A stretch of DNA of 64,000 bases from JAMXLG01 sp963765935 (lineage in GTDB: Bacteria; Vulcanimicrobiota; Vulcanimicrobiia; Vulcanimicrobiales; Vulcanimicrobiaceae): assembly GCA_963765935.1 (NCBI GenBank), contig CAVXXX010000001.1, positions 744,001-808,000 on the forward strand, in the 5' to 3' direction. This document shows positions 1-7,817 of this stretch, in pieces (within the stretch, counting starts at the first letter, position 1; each line of letters begins with the position of its first letter). Below the pieces are notes generated by a model. The model was not told the origin of the DNA and searched no databases. It saw only the letters and a program-made list of their open reading frames with translations. The translations under genes were made by a program, and so were the position numbers.

Positions 1-981
1 TTGGCCTTGTCTGCTCAGCACCAGTTTCAAGAATTCTTTGACTTTCGGTGCGAGCGACTGTCCCGGCGGACGATTCACGAAGATGTAGACGTACCGGCTG
101 AGCGGATACGCGTGCGTATAGATGTTTTGAATCGTCGGCATGTAGTACGGCGCGCCGTCGGTTGCTGAAAGCGGCACGATCTTCACATTCGGCGTCAGGT
201 TTGCGATCATCGCATACTCCATGCCGCCGGGATGCGACGCCATGTCATGCGCGCCGACGGTGAACGCGTGCGTGAACCCTTGACCTGTGAGGAACTCGAT
301 GCCGTCTTTATAATCGCCGCCTTCGAGCACAGCGGCTTTGAAATATTGTTCGATTCCATTTGGCGGCTTGAGGCCGTAGAGATGGATCGGACGATTCTTC
401 CACTCACCGGTGAGCCCCAAATCGCCCCACGTTGTAATCTCGGCGTGACCGCGCTTGCGCGTCGTGGAGTAGATCGCGTCGAGTTGCGCGAGCGTGAATC
501 CCTTGATCGGGTTATCTTTATCGACAAGGACCACCGTCGCGGCGGTTTTTCCGAGCGATCCCATGCTGCCGGTCGCCACGCGAATCGCAAACGGCGGGTA
601 GCCGTACTTTGCGACGAAGGCTTGATACTCGGCGGGAAGCAGCTCGCGCGCAACCGGAGCGAGATCCGCGGTTCCGTTCACGAGTGCCGGGCCGCCGCTT
701 CCCGACGCGCGTGCTTCCATCGTCACGCTCAACTGGGGATAGGCTTTACGAAAAAGCTCGACCCAGCCGAGCGTAATCTCGTCCATCGTATCCGCGCCGA
801 CGAGATGGAGTTCTTCTTCCGGTTGCACCGTGACGGGGCCGGGACTCCACTGCGGGATCGCCGGATCGACGGTGAGGTGGTGCTCCACGGGCGCGTACTT
901 CAAGGCCACTGCCGCGACGGGAAGAAGCGCCGCCGAAAGGGCGAGTGCCGCAGCGCGGACGAGTGCAGGTCGTCGAATCAT
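1..981 (-). CDS. PstS-like phosphate-binding protein (C-terminus beyond window)
   Basis: Periplasmic substrate-binding protein of the PstS/PBP-like type, probably binding phosphate for an ABC importer. Reading leftward from ATG at 981 the frame stays open to base 1, so the C-terminus is cut off by the window. The product starts with a signal peptide (MIRRPALVRAAALALSAALL), then LHLVGADTMDEI, a GSGGPALVNGTADLAPVARE segment typical of the phosphate-binding fold, and TTWGDLGLTGEW. The last motif and YPLSRYVYIFVNRPPGQ recur almost unchanged in the paralogue at 7818-8969. Paired 11-bp-phased boxes lie just upstream (1005-1067). The gene is divergent from the ABC operon at 1120. The family call is firm; phosphate specificity is inferred. 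Confidence 0.85.
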   Translation of the reverse strand, partial: MIRRPALVRAAALALSAALLPVAAVALKYAPVEHHLTVDPAIPQWSPGPVTVQPEEELHLVGADTMDEITLGWVELFRKAYPQLSVTMEARASGSGGPALVNGTADLAPVARELLPAEYQAFVAKYGYPPFAIRVATGSMGSLGKTAATVVLVDKDNPIKGFTLAQLDAIYSTTRKRGHAEITTWGDLGLTGEWKNRPIHLYGLKPPNGIEQYFKAAVLEGGDYKDGIEFLTGQGFTHAFTVGAHDMASHPGGMEYAMIANLTPNVKIVPLSATDGAPYYMPTIQNIYTHAYPLSRYVYIFVNRPPGQSLAPKVKEFLKLVLSRQGQ

Positions 982-992
982 GGAGAGATCGT

Positions 993-1084
993 ACGTTAAT
1001 CAACCTTTCAGGAAACTTTCAGAAACAGACATTTCTCGAACGAAGATTTGCGAAAGGCTGCTGAAAGCTTCAAGACGGCATACT
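993..1084. promoter_or_regulatory. Divergent promoter with PHO-box-like direct repeats
   Basis: On the + strand CTTTCAG occurs at 1005-1011 and again at 1016-1022, an exact 11-bp period (7-bp repeat, 4-bp spacer). On the - strand the same design appears: CTTTCAG (1067-1061) followed by CTTTCGC (1056-1050). A -10-like CATACT lies at 1079-1084, 11 bp past the second box set, upstream of the ABC operon. TAACGT (998-993 on the - strand) can serve the PstS-like gene. PhoB-type regulators bind 7-bp direct repeats with 4-bp spacers; assignment to the regulator at 5170-5901 is inference. Confidence 0.6.
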
Positions 1085-1119
1085 TGGCGAAACGACTCTC
1101 ATACGAACCGAGGAGCAGA

Positions 1120-2160
1120 ATGAAGAACTATTTGCGGACAGTGGCGGCACTCATTACCGCACTTTCTCTCGCCGGCTGCGGCCACTCCGGATCGGCTGGT
1201 TCTTCGGGCGGCTCCGACGGTTCGAACCACATCGTCTTGATGGTTGGCGGCGTGGAAAAGCAGATCTACTTGCCCGCTGAGCTTGCGCAGCAGCTCGGAT
1301 ATTTCCGGGAGCAGGGCCTCGACGTTGAGTTAGAATCCGAGCCGGCCGGCGTCGAAGCGGAAGACGAATTACTTGCGGGCGCGGTGCAGGGCGTCGTAGG
1401 GTTCTACGACCACACGATCGACCTCCAGTCAAAGGGCAAGTTCGTTGAATCGGTCGTGCAGTTTAGCCAAGCGCCGGGCGAGGTCGAACTCGTTTCATCG
1501 AAACATGCGGCGCAAATTACGTCGCCGGCCGACTTCAAGGGAAAAACGCTCGGCGTGACGGGACTCGGCTCATCGACCGACTTTCTCACGAAATACATCG
1601 CCGCCAAGTATGGGCTCAAAGACGGCGAATTCAGCGAGCTGCCCGTCGAGGCCGGCAACACCTTCATCGCCGCGCTCGCCCAGGACAAGATTCAGGCCGG
1701 CATGACGACGGAACCGACCGTATCGCGATTGCTCAAAACCGGTGAGGCCAAAGTGTTGATCGACCTTCGCAATCCGGAAGACACCGCGAAGGCGCTCGGC
1801 GGGCTCTACCCGGCGGCATGCCTTTTCATGCAGACATCGTGGGTCGATGGGCATCGGGAGCAGACGCAGAAACTTGCCAATGCCTTCGTGAAGACGCTGC
1901 ACTACATCGACACGCACTCGGCGGCGCAAATCGCTGAAGTGATGCCGACGGAATACTACGCCGGAAGCAAAGAGCTCTACGTGAAAGCATTGAACGACGG
2001 CAAAGTGATGTTCACGAAAGACGGCAAGATGCCGGCAAGCGGACCGCCGACGGTCCTCTCCGTCCTCGGTTCGTTCAATCCCAACATCCGCAACGCGTCC
2101 ATCAATTTACCGCTCACCTACACTGAAGCATTCGTAAAGAACGCCAATCATTCCATATGA
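1120..2160 (+). CDS. NitT/TauT-family ABC transporter substrate-binding lipoprotein
   Basis: Substrate-binding lipoprotein of the NMT1/THI5-like (nitrate, sulfonate, taurine, thiamine-precursor) family, 346 residues. I chose ATG 1120 because AGGAGC at 1111-1116 is a good ribosome site and the product then begins with a lipoprotein signal ending in the lipobox LAGC. The mature part has the typical EKQIYLPAELAQQLGYF start, a GVVGFYDH segment, and KGKTLGVTGLGSSTDFLT in the first lobe. It overlaps the ATPase gene by 4 bp and heads a three-gene importer operon. Substrate cannot be read from sequence; the PHO-box-like promoter hints at a phosphorus-related role. Confidence 0.85.
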   Translation: MKNYLRTVAALITALSLAGCGHSGSAGSSGGSDGSNHIVLMVGGVEKQIYLPAELAQQLGYFREQGLDVELESEPAGVEAEDELLAGAVQGVVGFYDHTIDLQSKGKFVESVVQFSQAPGEVELVSSKHAAQITSPADFKGKTLGVTGLGSSTDFLTKYIAAKYGLKDGEFSELPVEAGNTFIAALAQDKIQAGMTTEPTVSRLLKTGEAKVLIDLRNPEDTAKALGGLYPAACLFMQTSWVDGHREQTQKLANAFVKTLHYIDTHSAAQIAEVMPTEYYAGSKELYVKALNDGKVMFTKDGKMPASGPPTVLSVLGSFNPNIRNASINLPLTYTEAFVKNANHSI

Positions 2161-2984
2161 GTAGCACCAACGGCTACACGTCGCCGACGATCGAGCTGAT
2201 CGACGTTTCACTCGACTTCCCGTCGCCGGACGGCACGGTCGTTCCAACGCTGCGAAATTTCACGCTCTCCGTGCGTCGTGGCGAATTCGTCGCAATCGTC
2301 GGTCCTACGGGCGCCGGAAAATCGACTACGCTCAACCTCATCACCGGTCTGCTGAAGCCAACCTCCGGTGTCGTTCGTGTCATGGGAGAGCCCGTTGCGG
2401 GCATCGATCCCCGCATCGGGTTCGTCTTCCAAGCCGACGCGCTCTTCCCATGGCGCAACGTGTTACATAATGTCGCGGCGGGGCCGGTCTTTCGCGGCAC
2501 GAGCAAGGCGGACGCGTACGATCTAGCACGCTCGTGGATCGCTCGCGTAGGTCTCGCTGGGTTTGAGAAACACTATCCGCACCAACTCTCGGGCGGGATG
2601 CGCAAGCGCGCGGCGCTCGCGCAAACCTTCGTAAACAATCCGCAAATCCTGTTGATGGACGAACCGTTCAGTGCGCTCGACGTTCAGACGCGCCTCGTGA
2701 TGCACGACGAATTACTCTCCTTGTGGTCGACGACCGGAGCGAGTGTCGTATTCGTCACGCACGATCTCGACGAAGCGATCGCCCTTGCCGATCGCGTCTG
2801 CGTCCTGACCCAACGTCCCGCAACGATTAAATCGCAATACGTCATCGATCTTCCGCGGCCGCGCGACAACGAGATCCGGTACAGTCCGCGATTCGTGGAA
2901 CTTTCAAAGACCGTTTGGGACGACTTGAGAAGTGAAGTGAAGCGAACGCCGCTAGCGGACACCGCTCCCGCGAGGAATGCATAG
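2157..2984 (+). CDS. ABC transporter ATP-binding protein (SsuB/TauB type)
   Basis: ATPase of the NitT/TauT-family importer, 275 residues, cytoplasmic. It has Walker A GPTGAGKST, a Q-loop in FVFQADALFPW, the signature LSGGMRKRAALAQ, Walker B ILLMDEPFSALD and the switch histidine in VFVTHDLDEA. The ALFPWRNV stretch is characteristic of this subfamily. Translation is coupled to the binding-protein gene by an ATGA overlap, and the permease ATG follows its stop codon directly. Confidence 0.9.
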   Translation: MSSTNGYTSPTIELIDVSLDFPSPDGTVVPTLRNFTLSVRRGEFVAIVGPTGAGKSTTLNLITGLLKPTSGVVRVMGEPVAGIDPRIGFVFQADALFPWRNVLHNVAAGPVFRGTSKADAYDLARSWIARVGLAGFEKHYPHQLSGGMRKRAALAQTFVNNPQILLMDEPFSALDVQTRLVMHDELLSLWSTTGASVVFVTHDLDEAIALADRVCVLTQRPATIKSQYVIDLPRPRDNEIRYSPRFVELSKTVWDDLRSEVKRTPLADTAPARNA

Positions 2985-3788
2985 ATGAAAGCCAACCGGC
3001 AGTACGCCAATCTCGTCGTCGTATTGCGCATCGCCATCTTCGTCGTCGCGATCGGCGGGTGGGAACTCGCAGCACGCGCGCATATCATCGATCCGTTCTT
3101 CTTCTCGATGCCTTCGAAGATTCTCGCGCAGCTTTGGGACTGGATCGTCAAGGGTACGTCGCAGGGACCGCTCTACGGTGAAGTGCTGGTCACGCTGGAA
3201 GAAACGTTCCTTGGCTTTTTAATCGGTTCCGTACTCGGCATTATCTGCGGCATCGCGCTCGGTCGCAACCGTCTGCTCGCCGACGTCTTCAGCATCTACA
3301 TCAAAATCTTCAACTCGATCCCGCGTCTGGTACTCGGCTCCATCTTCGTCTTAGCGCTCGGCCTCGGCATGCAGTCGAAGGTCGCCCTCGCCGTCGTGAT
3401 GGTCTTCTTCATCGTCTTTGCGAACGCGTTTCAAGGCGTACGCGAAGCCGATCGCGCGTTGATCGCTAACGCGCGCATCCTCGGCGCTTCGAACTTCCAA
3501 GTTACCACGTCCGTCATTCTTCCCGCGGCGATGAGTTGGATTCTCGCTAGCCTCCACGTAAGCTTCGGATTCGCGCTCGTCGGCGCGGTGGTCGGAGAGT
3601 TTCTCGGATCGCGCCATGGACTTGGATTGTTGATCTCGACAGAACAGGGACTGTTCAATCCGGCCGGCGTTTTCGCAGCGATGATCGTACTCGCCGTCGT
3701 CGCCCTGAGCGTTGACTACGCGCTGACGTGGTTAGAGAGCGTTTTGCTGAAGTGGCGACCGCCCGTCCTCAATGACGCGTTGTCCTAA
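2985..3788 (+). CDS. ABC transporter permease (SsuC/TauC type)
   Basis: Inner-membrane permease of the binding-protein-dependent (BPD) superfamily, 267 residues, about six hydrophobic helices. The EAA-type cytoplasmic loop that contacts the ATPase is visible around EADRALIANARILGASN, followed by ILPAAMSWILASLH. It starts immediately after the ATPase stop codon. The last 57 bp overlap tail-to-tail with the histidine kinase gene on the other strand, leaving no space for a conventional terminator between them. Confidence 0.88.
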   Translation: MKANRQYANLVVVLRIAIFVVAIGGWELAARAHIIDPFFFSMPSKILAQLWDWIVKGTSQGPLYGEVLVTLEETFLGFLIGSVLGIICGIALGRNRLLADVFSIYIKIFNSIPRLVLGSIFVLALGLGMQSKVALAVVMVFFIVFANAFQGVREADRALIANARILGASNFQVTTSVILPAAMSWILASLHVSFGFALVGAVVGEFLGSRHGLGLLISTEQGLFNPAGVFAAMIVLAVVALSVDYALTWLESVLLKWRPPVLNDALS

Positions 3789-5186
3789 CGGCTGATCTTG
3801 GGTAACGGCGAGATGTGGAAGCGAAACCGTCACGACCAACCCGATACCGTCGGCATTATCGGCGAGTTCGACGGTGCCGCCTGACGCACTGACGATCTCA
3901 CGAACGATTGCGAGTCCAAGTCCGCTTCCCTCCGCGCGTCCCGACCGCTCCCTCACGCGATAAAACCGCTCGAAGACGAGCTCGCGATCTTCGCGAGGAA
4001 TGCCCGGGCCACGATCGCGCACGCGAATGATGATGCGTCCGTTCTCGACGGAGACGCTCACGTCGACGTCCCCGCTGCCCGCATACCGCAAGGCGTTGTC
4101 CGCAAGGTTCGCCACCACTTCGCGCAGCATCGTCGCGTCGGCGAACGCATATGCATTGCTCACATCGGTTTCGAACGAGAGATCGGTATCGCGCTCGACG
4201 GCAATGCTTGCGTATTCCTCGAGAACCTTTCGCGTCAATTCAACGACGTCGACGAGCGTCGCCGATGCAGCCGTGCTCTCGCCCTCCGATTTCGAGAGAA
4301 TCAACAGTTGGTTCGTGAGACGCGTCATCTGTTTCGTCGTCTCGATGACGCCGCGCGCGGCTTCGTCCTTGAGCGCCGGATCGTCCTCGCGCAACGCCAT
4401 CTGCGACTGCGTGCGCAGGAGCGTTAGCGGCGTACGGAGTTGATGCGCGGCGTTTGCGATAAAACGCCGTTGGGAAGCGAGCTGACGCGAGAGCCGTTCC
4501 ATGTATCGGTTGAGCGCGCGCACGAATGGGAGCAACTCTCGCTGAACGGCATCCTCATCAAAGGGTTTGAATTCGTTCGGACGGCGGGTCGTTACTTCTC
4601 TGCCCATACGTTGCAACGGTTTAAAGCCGCGCAGCACACTCAACCACGCAAGAACGAACGCGATCGCAACCAGGGCCGCTTGCTGCACGCCGCTCTGCAC
4701 CCATAAATCGCGGATCATGGCATCGGTCGAATTCAATGTCACGCCAACCGTGACAAGCGCATTCAACGTCGCGTTTGCCGATGGAACCGGCTGCGCAATC
4801 GTGACGAGCCGCAACGGTGCTCCCCGAAAGTTCGCATCGTAAAACAGAGCCGATGTCGTCTGTTGCGGTTCCCGGGGCAGATCGATGTATCCGACGATGA
4901 GCCGTCCTTGCGCATCGGTCACGCGGTAATACACAATGTCGGCGAAACCCGAGGCAAACATTCCGAGAGCAGCCGGCGGAATCGAGACGTTCATCCCACT
5001 ACCGTTCGCGCGAATCTGCTCCGCAATCGAGCTTGCCGATGCGACGAGCGTGTGATCGAGGGTAATATATGCGGTACGGCGCGCGTTGTGGTACGAGAAC
5101 CAAACGTTTATGACTGCAATGGCGATTAGTGGAACGAGCAATCCAACGAGCAACTGCCCGCGGAGCGTCCTAAGAAATCGAGGCAC
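3732..5186 (-). CDS. Sensor histidine kinase (2CSK/HAMP/HisKA/HATPase)
   Basis: Membrane histidine kinase, 484 residues, partner of the regulator just upstream. N-terminal TM helix (about residues 9-30), an extracytoplasmic segment resembling the two-component sensor kinase N-terminal domain, TM2 (about 165-187), HAMP linker, HisKA with phospho-acceptor His near 248 in IANAAHQLRTPL, N-box NLADNALRY, G1 DRGPGIP and G2 GSGLGLAIV. The start is GTG at 5186, 17 bp inside the regulator gene, so translation is coupled. About 25 residues beyond the usual kinase end come from reading into the convergent permease gene. The signal sensed is unknown; promoters of the neighbourhood suggest phosphate. Confidence 0.88.
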   Translation of the reverse strand: MPRFLRTLRGQLLVGLLVPLIAIAVINVWFSYHNARRTAYITLDHTLVASASSIAEQIRANGSGMNVSIPPAALGMFASGFADIVYYRVTDAQGRLIVGYIDLPREPQQTTSALFYDANFRGAPLRLVTIAQPVPSANATLNALVTVGVTLNSTDAMIRDLWVQSGVQQAALVAIAFVLAWLSVLRGFKPLQRMGREVTTRRPNEFKPFDEDAVQRELLPFVRALNRYMERLSRQLASQRRFIANAAHQLRTPLTLLRTQSQMALREDDPALKDEAARGVIETTKQMTRLTNQLLILSKSEGESTAASATLVDVVELTRKVLEEYASIAVERDTDLSFETDVSNAYAFADATMLREVVANLADNALRYAGSGDVDVSVSVENGRIIIRVRDRGPGIPREDRELVFERFYRVRERSGRAEGSGLGLAIVREIVSASGGTVELADNADGIGLVVTVSLPHLAVTQDQPLGQRVIEDGRSPLQQNAL

Positions 5187-5901
5187 GCGTTTGCGGATTT
5201 TCTTGTTTTAGCACATAGCCCAATCCACGTAGTGTTACGATGCGAACGTCGCTGCCTGCCAGCTTCTTGCGCACTCGATGGACGTGCACTTCGATGGCGT
5301 TGGGGTTGGCGTCATCCTCATATCCGAATACACTTTGCGTCAGCGCACTCTTACTCACGGTCGCGCCCGCCCGAAGGATCAACGTCTCCAACACGGCGTG
5401 CTCGCGCGCCGTGAGCTCCAGCCGTTCGTCGCCAAGTACGAATTGACGGCGATTGCTGTCGTACATCAAATCGCCGCAATACGTGATCGAGTTTTTCAGC
5501 GTGTTGGCCCGCCGCAGCTGAGCGCGTATGCGAGCCTCAAGTTCCGTTAGATCGAACGGCTTCGCCAAGTAGTCGTCCGCGCCGGTGTCCAACCCAGAAA
5601 TACGGCCGAGCAATGAATCGTCGGCCGTGAGGATCAAAACCGGAACCGTATTGCCGCGCGCGCGCAAACGGCGAAGCACTTCTAATCCGTCGAGACCTGG
5701 AAGCGAACGGTCGAGAATCACCAGCGCATAGTCTTCGATCCCGAGCAAATAATCCGCATCGTCACCGGAATAGGCTTGATCGACGATATAGTGTTCGCGC
5801 GAGAGGCTCTTAGCGAGCCAATCGGAGAGTTGCTGATTATCCTCGACCAATAAAATGCGCAATCGGAAGCGGCCTCCATTATCGAAATTTAATGTTTTCA
5901 T
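5170..5901 (-). CDS. OmpR/PhoB-family response regulator
   Basis: Two-component response regulator, 243 residues: receiver domain with acidic pair VEDN and phospho-acceptor Asp near 64 (VILDRSLPGLDG), the conserved Lys in GADDYLAKPFD, then a winged-helix DNA-binding domain ending in VRIVTLRGLGYVL. ATG 5901 is chosen over an upstream in-frame ATG because AAAGGAGG sits at ideal distance. It lies between the propeller gene (57 bp upstream, same strand) and its kinase, so propeller, regulator and kinase probably form one operon. OmpR-family regulators bind direct repeats with about an 11-bp period, which is what both local promoters show. Confidence 0.9.
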   Translation of the reverse strand: MKTLNFDNGGRFRLRILLVEDNQQLSDWLAKSLSREHYIVDQAYSGDDADYLLGIEDYALVILDRSLPGLDGLEVLRRLRARGNTVPVLILTADDSLLGRISGLDTGADDYLAKPFDLTELEARIRAQLRRANTLKNSITYCGDLMYDSNRRQFVLGDERLELTAREHAVLETLILRAGATVSKSALTQSVFGYEDDANPNAIEVHVHRVRKKLAGSDVRIVTLRGLGYVLKQENPQTRASIS

Positions 5902-5958
5902 GAGGCCTCCTTTTGCTAGGCATGCTGGCGATGCGCTTGGCACGCGAACCGACGCCGG

Positions 5959-7734
5959 TTACGGCATCACGTTAAACCGCAGCAACGCACCGCCGGCGTT
6001 CGTCTCGCCGGGTGACGAGGCCACAAACAAACGCGCGAGCGACGGCACCAGCACGGCGGTCTTCGCGCCTGCTCGGCTTGGAATACGCCCGAGCGGCGCA
6101 TAGCCGTCCGGCGACGTCTCCTGATAGACGCCGATGAAACCGTCTCCGCCCGGAACGTATATTCTCCGCCTAATCCCATCCCACACGACGTCGTCAGCGT
6201 GCGCCGGAGCCGTGAAACTCGTGACCGTTGCACCGGTGTCTGCGCTGAGCACGAGCAGCATGCCGGGCTTGCGAGTTACGATGAAGAGCCGGCGACCGTC
6301 TTCATCGAGCGCCATCGGCGCGTTCTCTTGCGCTTCGCGTACGCGCCACCATGCAATGATTTTGCCCGAGCGCTTGTTGATGACCGCGATTGCGTTCTTG
6401 TCGGTGACGTTGACGAAGATCTTATCTCCGGCGTGCTCGATTGCGAGCGCCTCGACATGATTTGCGTTGAAGTGCACGCGGTGATAGATCGCTCCTGTCG
6501 CGGGATCGATCTCGATGAGGTTGCTGTCGCGCTGCAACACGTCCTTACCGCCGGTGACGACCCAGAGGTGGCGCGTTGAAGCATCGTATGCAGCCGAATC
6601 GGCCCCCTTCGGAAGTTGGATCGTTCGCTCGAGCGCAAGCGTTGAAGCGTTTCGTATCTGCGACGGACGCTCGCCGTCGACCACGAGCAGCGCATCCGTG
6701 CGCGCTAGCAATACCGGGGTGTGCGGCACGCCGAAGCCTTTGAGGCTTCGAATAAAAGCGCCGGTCTGTAGATCGAAGACTTCCAGCGCGGCACCATCTT
6801 CGCCGGCGAGGAAGAGGCGTTGATCCTTGAGGTCGACGGCAAAGTGATCGAAGTCACCGTGATACGGGCCCAGTGACGTCACGCCGTCAGCAACGAGCGG
6901 TTTGCCGCCCTTGAGCAACGACACGGCGCTTGGGATCTGACGCGCCATCTCATTGCGAATCTCGATTGCGCGCGCGTTATACGCGGCTTTTTGTGTGGCG
7001 TCGGCCAACCGGAACACGGTGCCCAATGCACCGATGTTCTTCCCCGATTGGTCTTCGAGAACGAGCTCGACTTCGTAGCGGCGCTTATCTTCGCTTACTT
7101 CGAAGTTCGACTTTCCCGTGTTGACGACGCGCATATCGTCGTCATCCGCGAGTTTTCCGATGCGCCCGATGTTCGAACCAAGAAAGACGTTCTGACCGTT
7201 CGGAAGCGATACATGCATGCCGAGAACGAGCAATTCCGGATGATGTGCCATCGTTCGTTCGACAAGCGCCTGCGCTGCATTACTCGGCGAGTACGCGGCA
7301 CTGTATGGATATGGATCCATCAAGTTGCCGCTGCTAATCACATGTTTTGAGAAAAACGACTGAATGTCCGCAGCTTCCGCGCGGTCGCGCTCCGTGTCGG
7401 TCCCGGACGGGAAGCTTACCGCGAGCACGCCGATCGTCGCTCCTGATACGTCCTGCAGTACCTCTTCGATGCTATAACGACCCGTCGTTTTATTTACTTC
7501 CGCACGAGCAACTCCGGTGGTGAGAACCTGCAGATCGTCGGCGTCGGCCTTCTTTCCGATGCGGGCGACATTCGAAGCAACGATGACATTGTCGTCGCTT
7601 TTCGGCGGCGTCGCATGCAGTGTGATGCTGTACACGTGCGGGTGGTCGTGTAACGCTAGGTTCACCAAATGCTGCCCCCAGGTCGGTGGCGCAACCGCGG
7701 CGATGAACGCGGCGACGATAAAACACATATGCAT
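5959..7734 (-). CDS. Exported protein with duplicated N-terminal domain and YncE-like beta-propeller
   Basis: 591 residues with an N-terminal signal peptide. Residues about 24-140 and 150-270 are two copies of one domain: the first holds VIVASNVARIGKKADADDLQ, the second VFLGSNIGRIGKLADDDDMR, each followed by a TG...EV...LED/LQD.SG..IG.L segment. I do not recognise this domain. Residues about 285-591 look like a YncE/NHL-type propeller (repeated blades such as LFLAGEDGAALEVFDLQTGA and IFVNVTDKNAIAVINKRSGK). No Shine-Dalgarno is evident; a -10-like CATACT lies 8 nt upstream, so the message may be leaderless. It shares the PHO-box-like promoter with the PstS-like gene at 7818. Function unknown; an extracytoplasmic role in phosphate stress is conjecture. 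Confidence 0.75.
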   Translation of the reverse strand: MHMCFIVAAFIAAVAPPTWGQHLVNLALHDHPHVYSITLHATPPKSDDNVIVASNVARIGKKADADDLQVLTTGVARAEVNKTTGRYSIEEVLQDVSGATIGVLAVSFPSGTDTERDRAEAADIQSFFSKHVISSGNLMDPYPYSAAYSPSNAAQALVERTMAHHPELLVLGMHVSLPNGQNVFLGSNIGRIGKLADDDDMRVVNTGKSNFEVSEDKRRYEVELVLEDQSGKNIGALGTVFRLADATQKAAYNARAIEIRNEMARQIPSAVSLLKGGKPLVADGVTSLGPYHGDFDHFAVDLKDQRLFLAGEDGAALEVFDLQTGAFIRSLKGFGVPHTPVLLARTDALLVVDGERPSQIRNASTLALERTIQLPKGADSAAYDASTRHLWVVTGGKDVLQRDSNLIEIDPATGAIYHRVHFNANHVEALAIEHAGDKIFVNVTDKNAIAVINKRSGKIIAWWRVREAQENAPMALDEDGRRLFIVTRKPGMLLVLSADTGATVTSFTAPAHADDVVWDGIRRRIYVPGGDGFIGVYQETSPDGYAPLGRIPSRAGAKTAVLVPSLARLFVASSPGETNAGGALLRFNVMP

Positions 7735-7740
7735 GCGGCA

Positions 7741-7810
7741 AGTATGGCGGGACGAAGCTTTCAGGTGGCTTTCAGCGGTGAAAGGTTCGCGAAAGATTCG
7801 TGGCCTAGGG
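7741..7810. promoter_or_regulatory. Second divergent promoter with PHO-box-like repeats
   Basis: Same architecture as at 993-1084. CTTTCAG stands at 7758-7764 and 7769-7775 on the + strand; on the - strand CTTTCGC (7795-7789) and CTTTCAC (7784-7778) follow the same 11-bp phase, giving four units in one row. CATACT (7746-7741 on the - strand) lies 11 bp beyond the boxes towards the propeller gene. TAGGGT (7805-7810) lies 9 bp beyond them towards the PstS-like gene, 7 nt before its ATG. The boxes occupy the usual -35 position, as at activator-dependent Pho promoters. Confidence 0.6.
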
Positions 7811-7817
7811 TTACTTC

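Noticed and set aside
232..999. Long + strand open frame opposite the PstS-like gene
   Set aside because: It is antisense to a clear PstS-like protein with signal peptide; the + product is rich in Arg and His and resembles no family.
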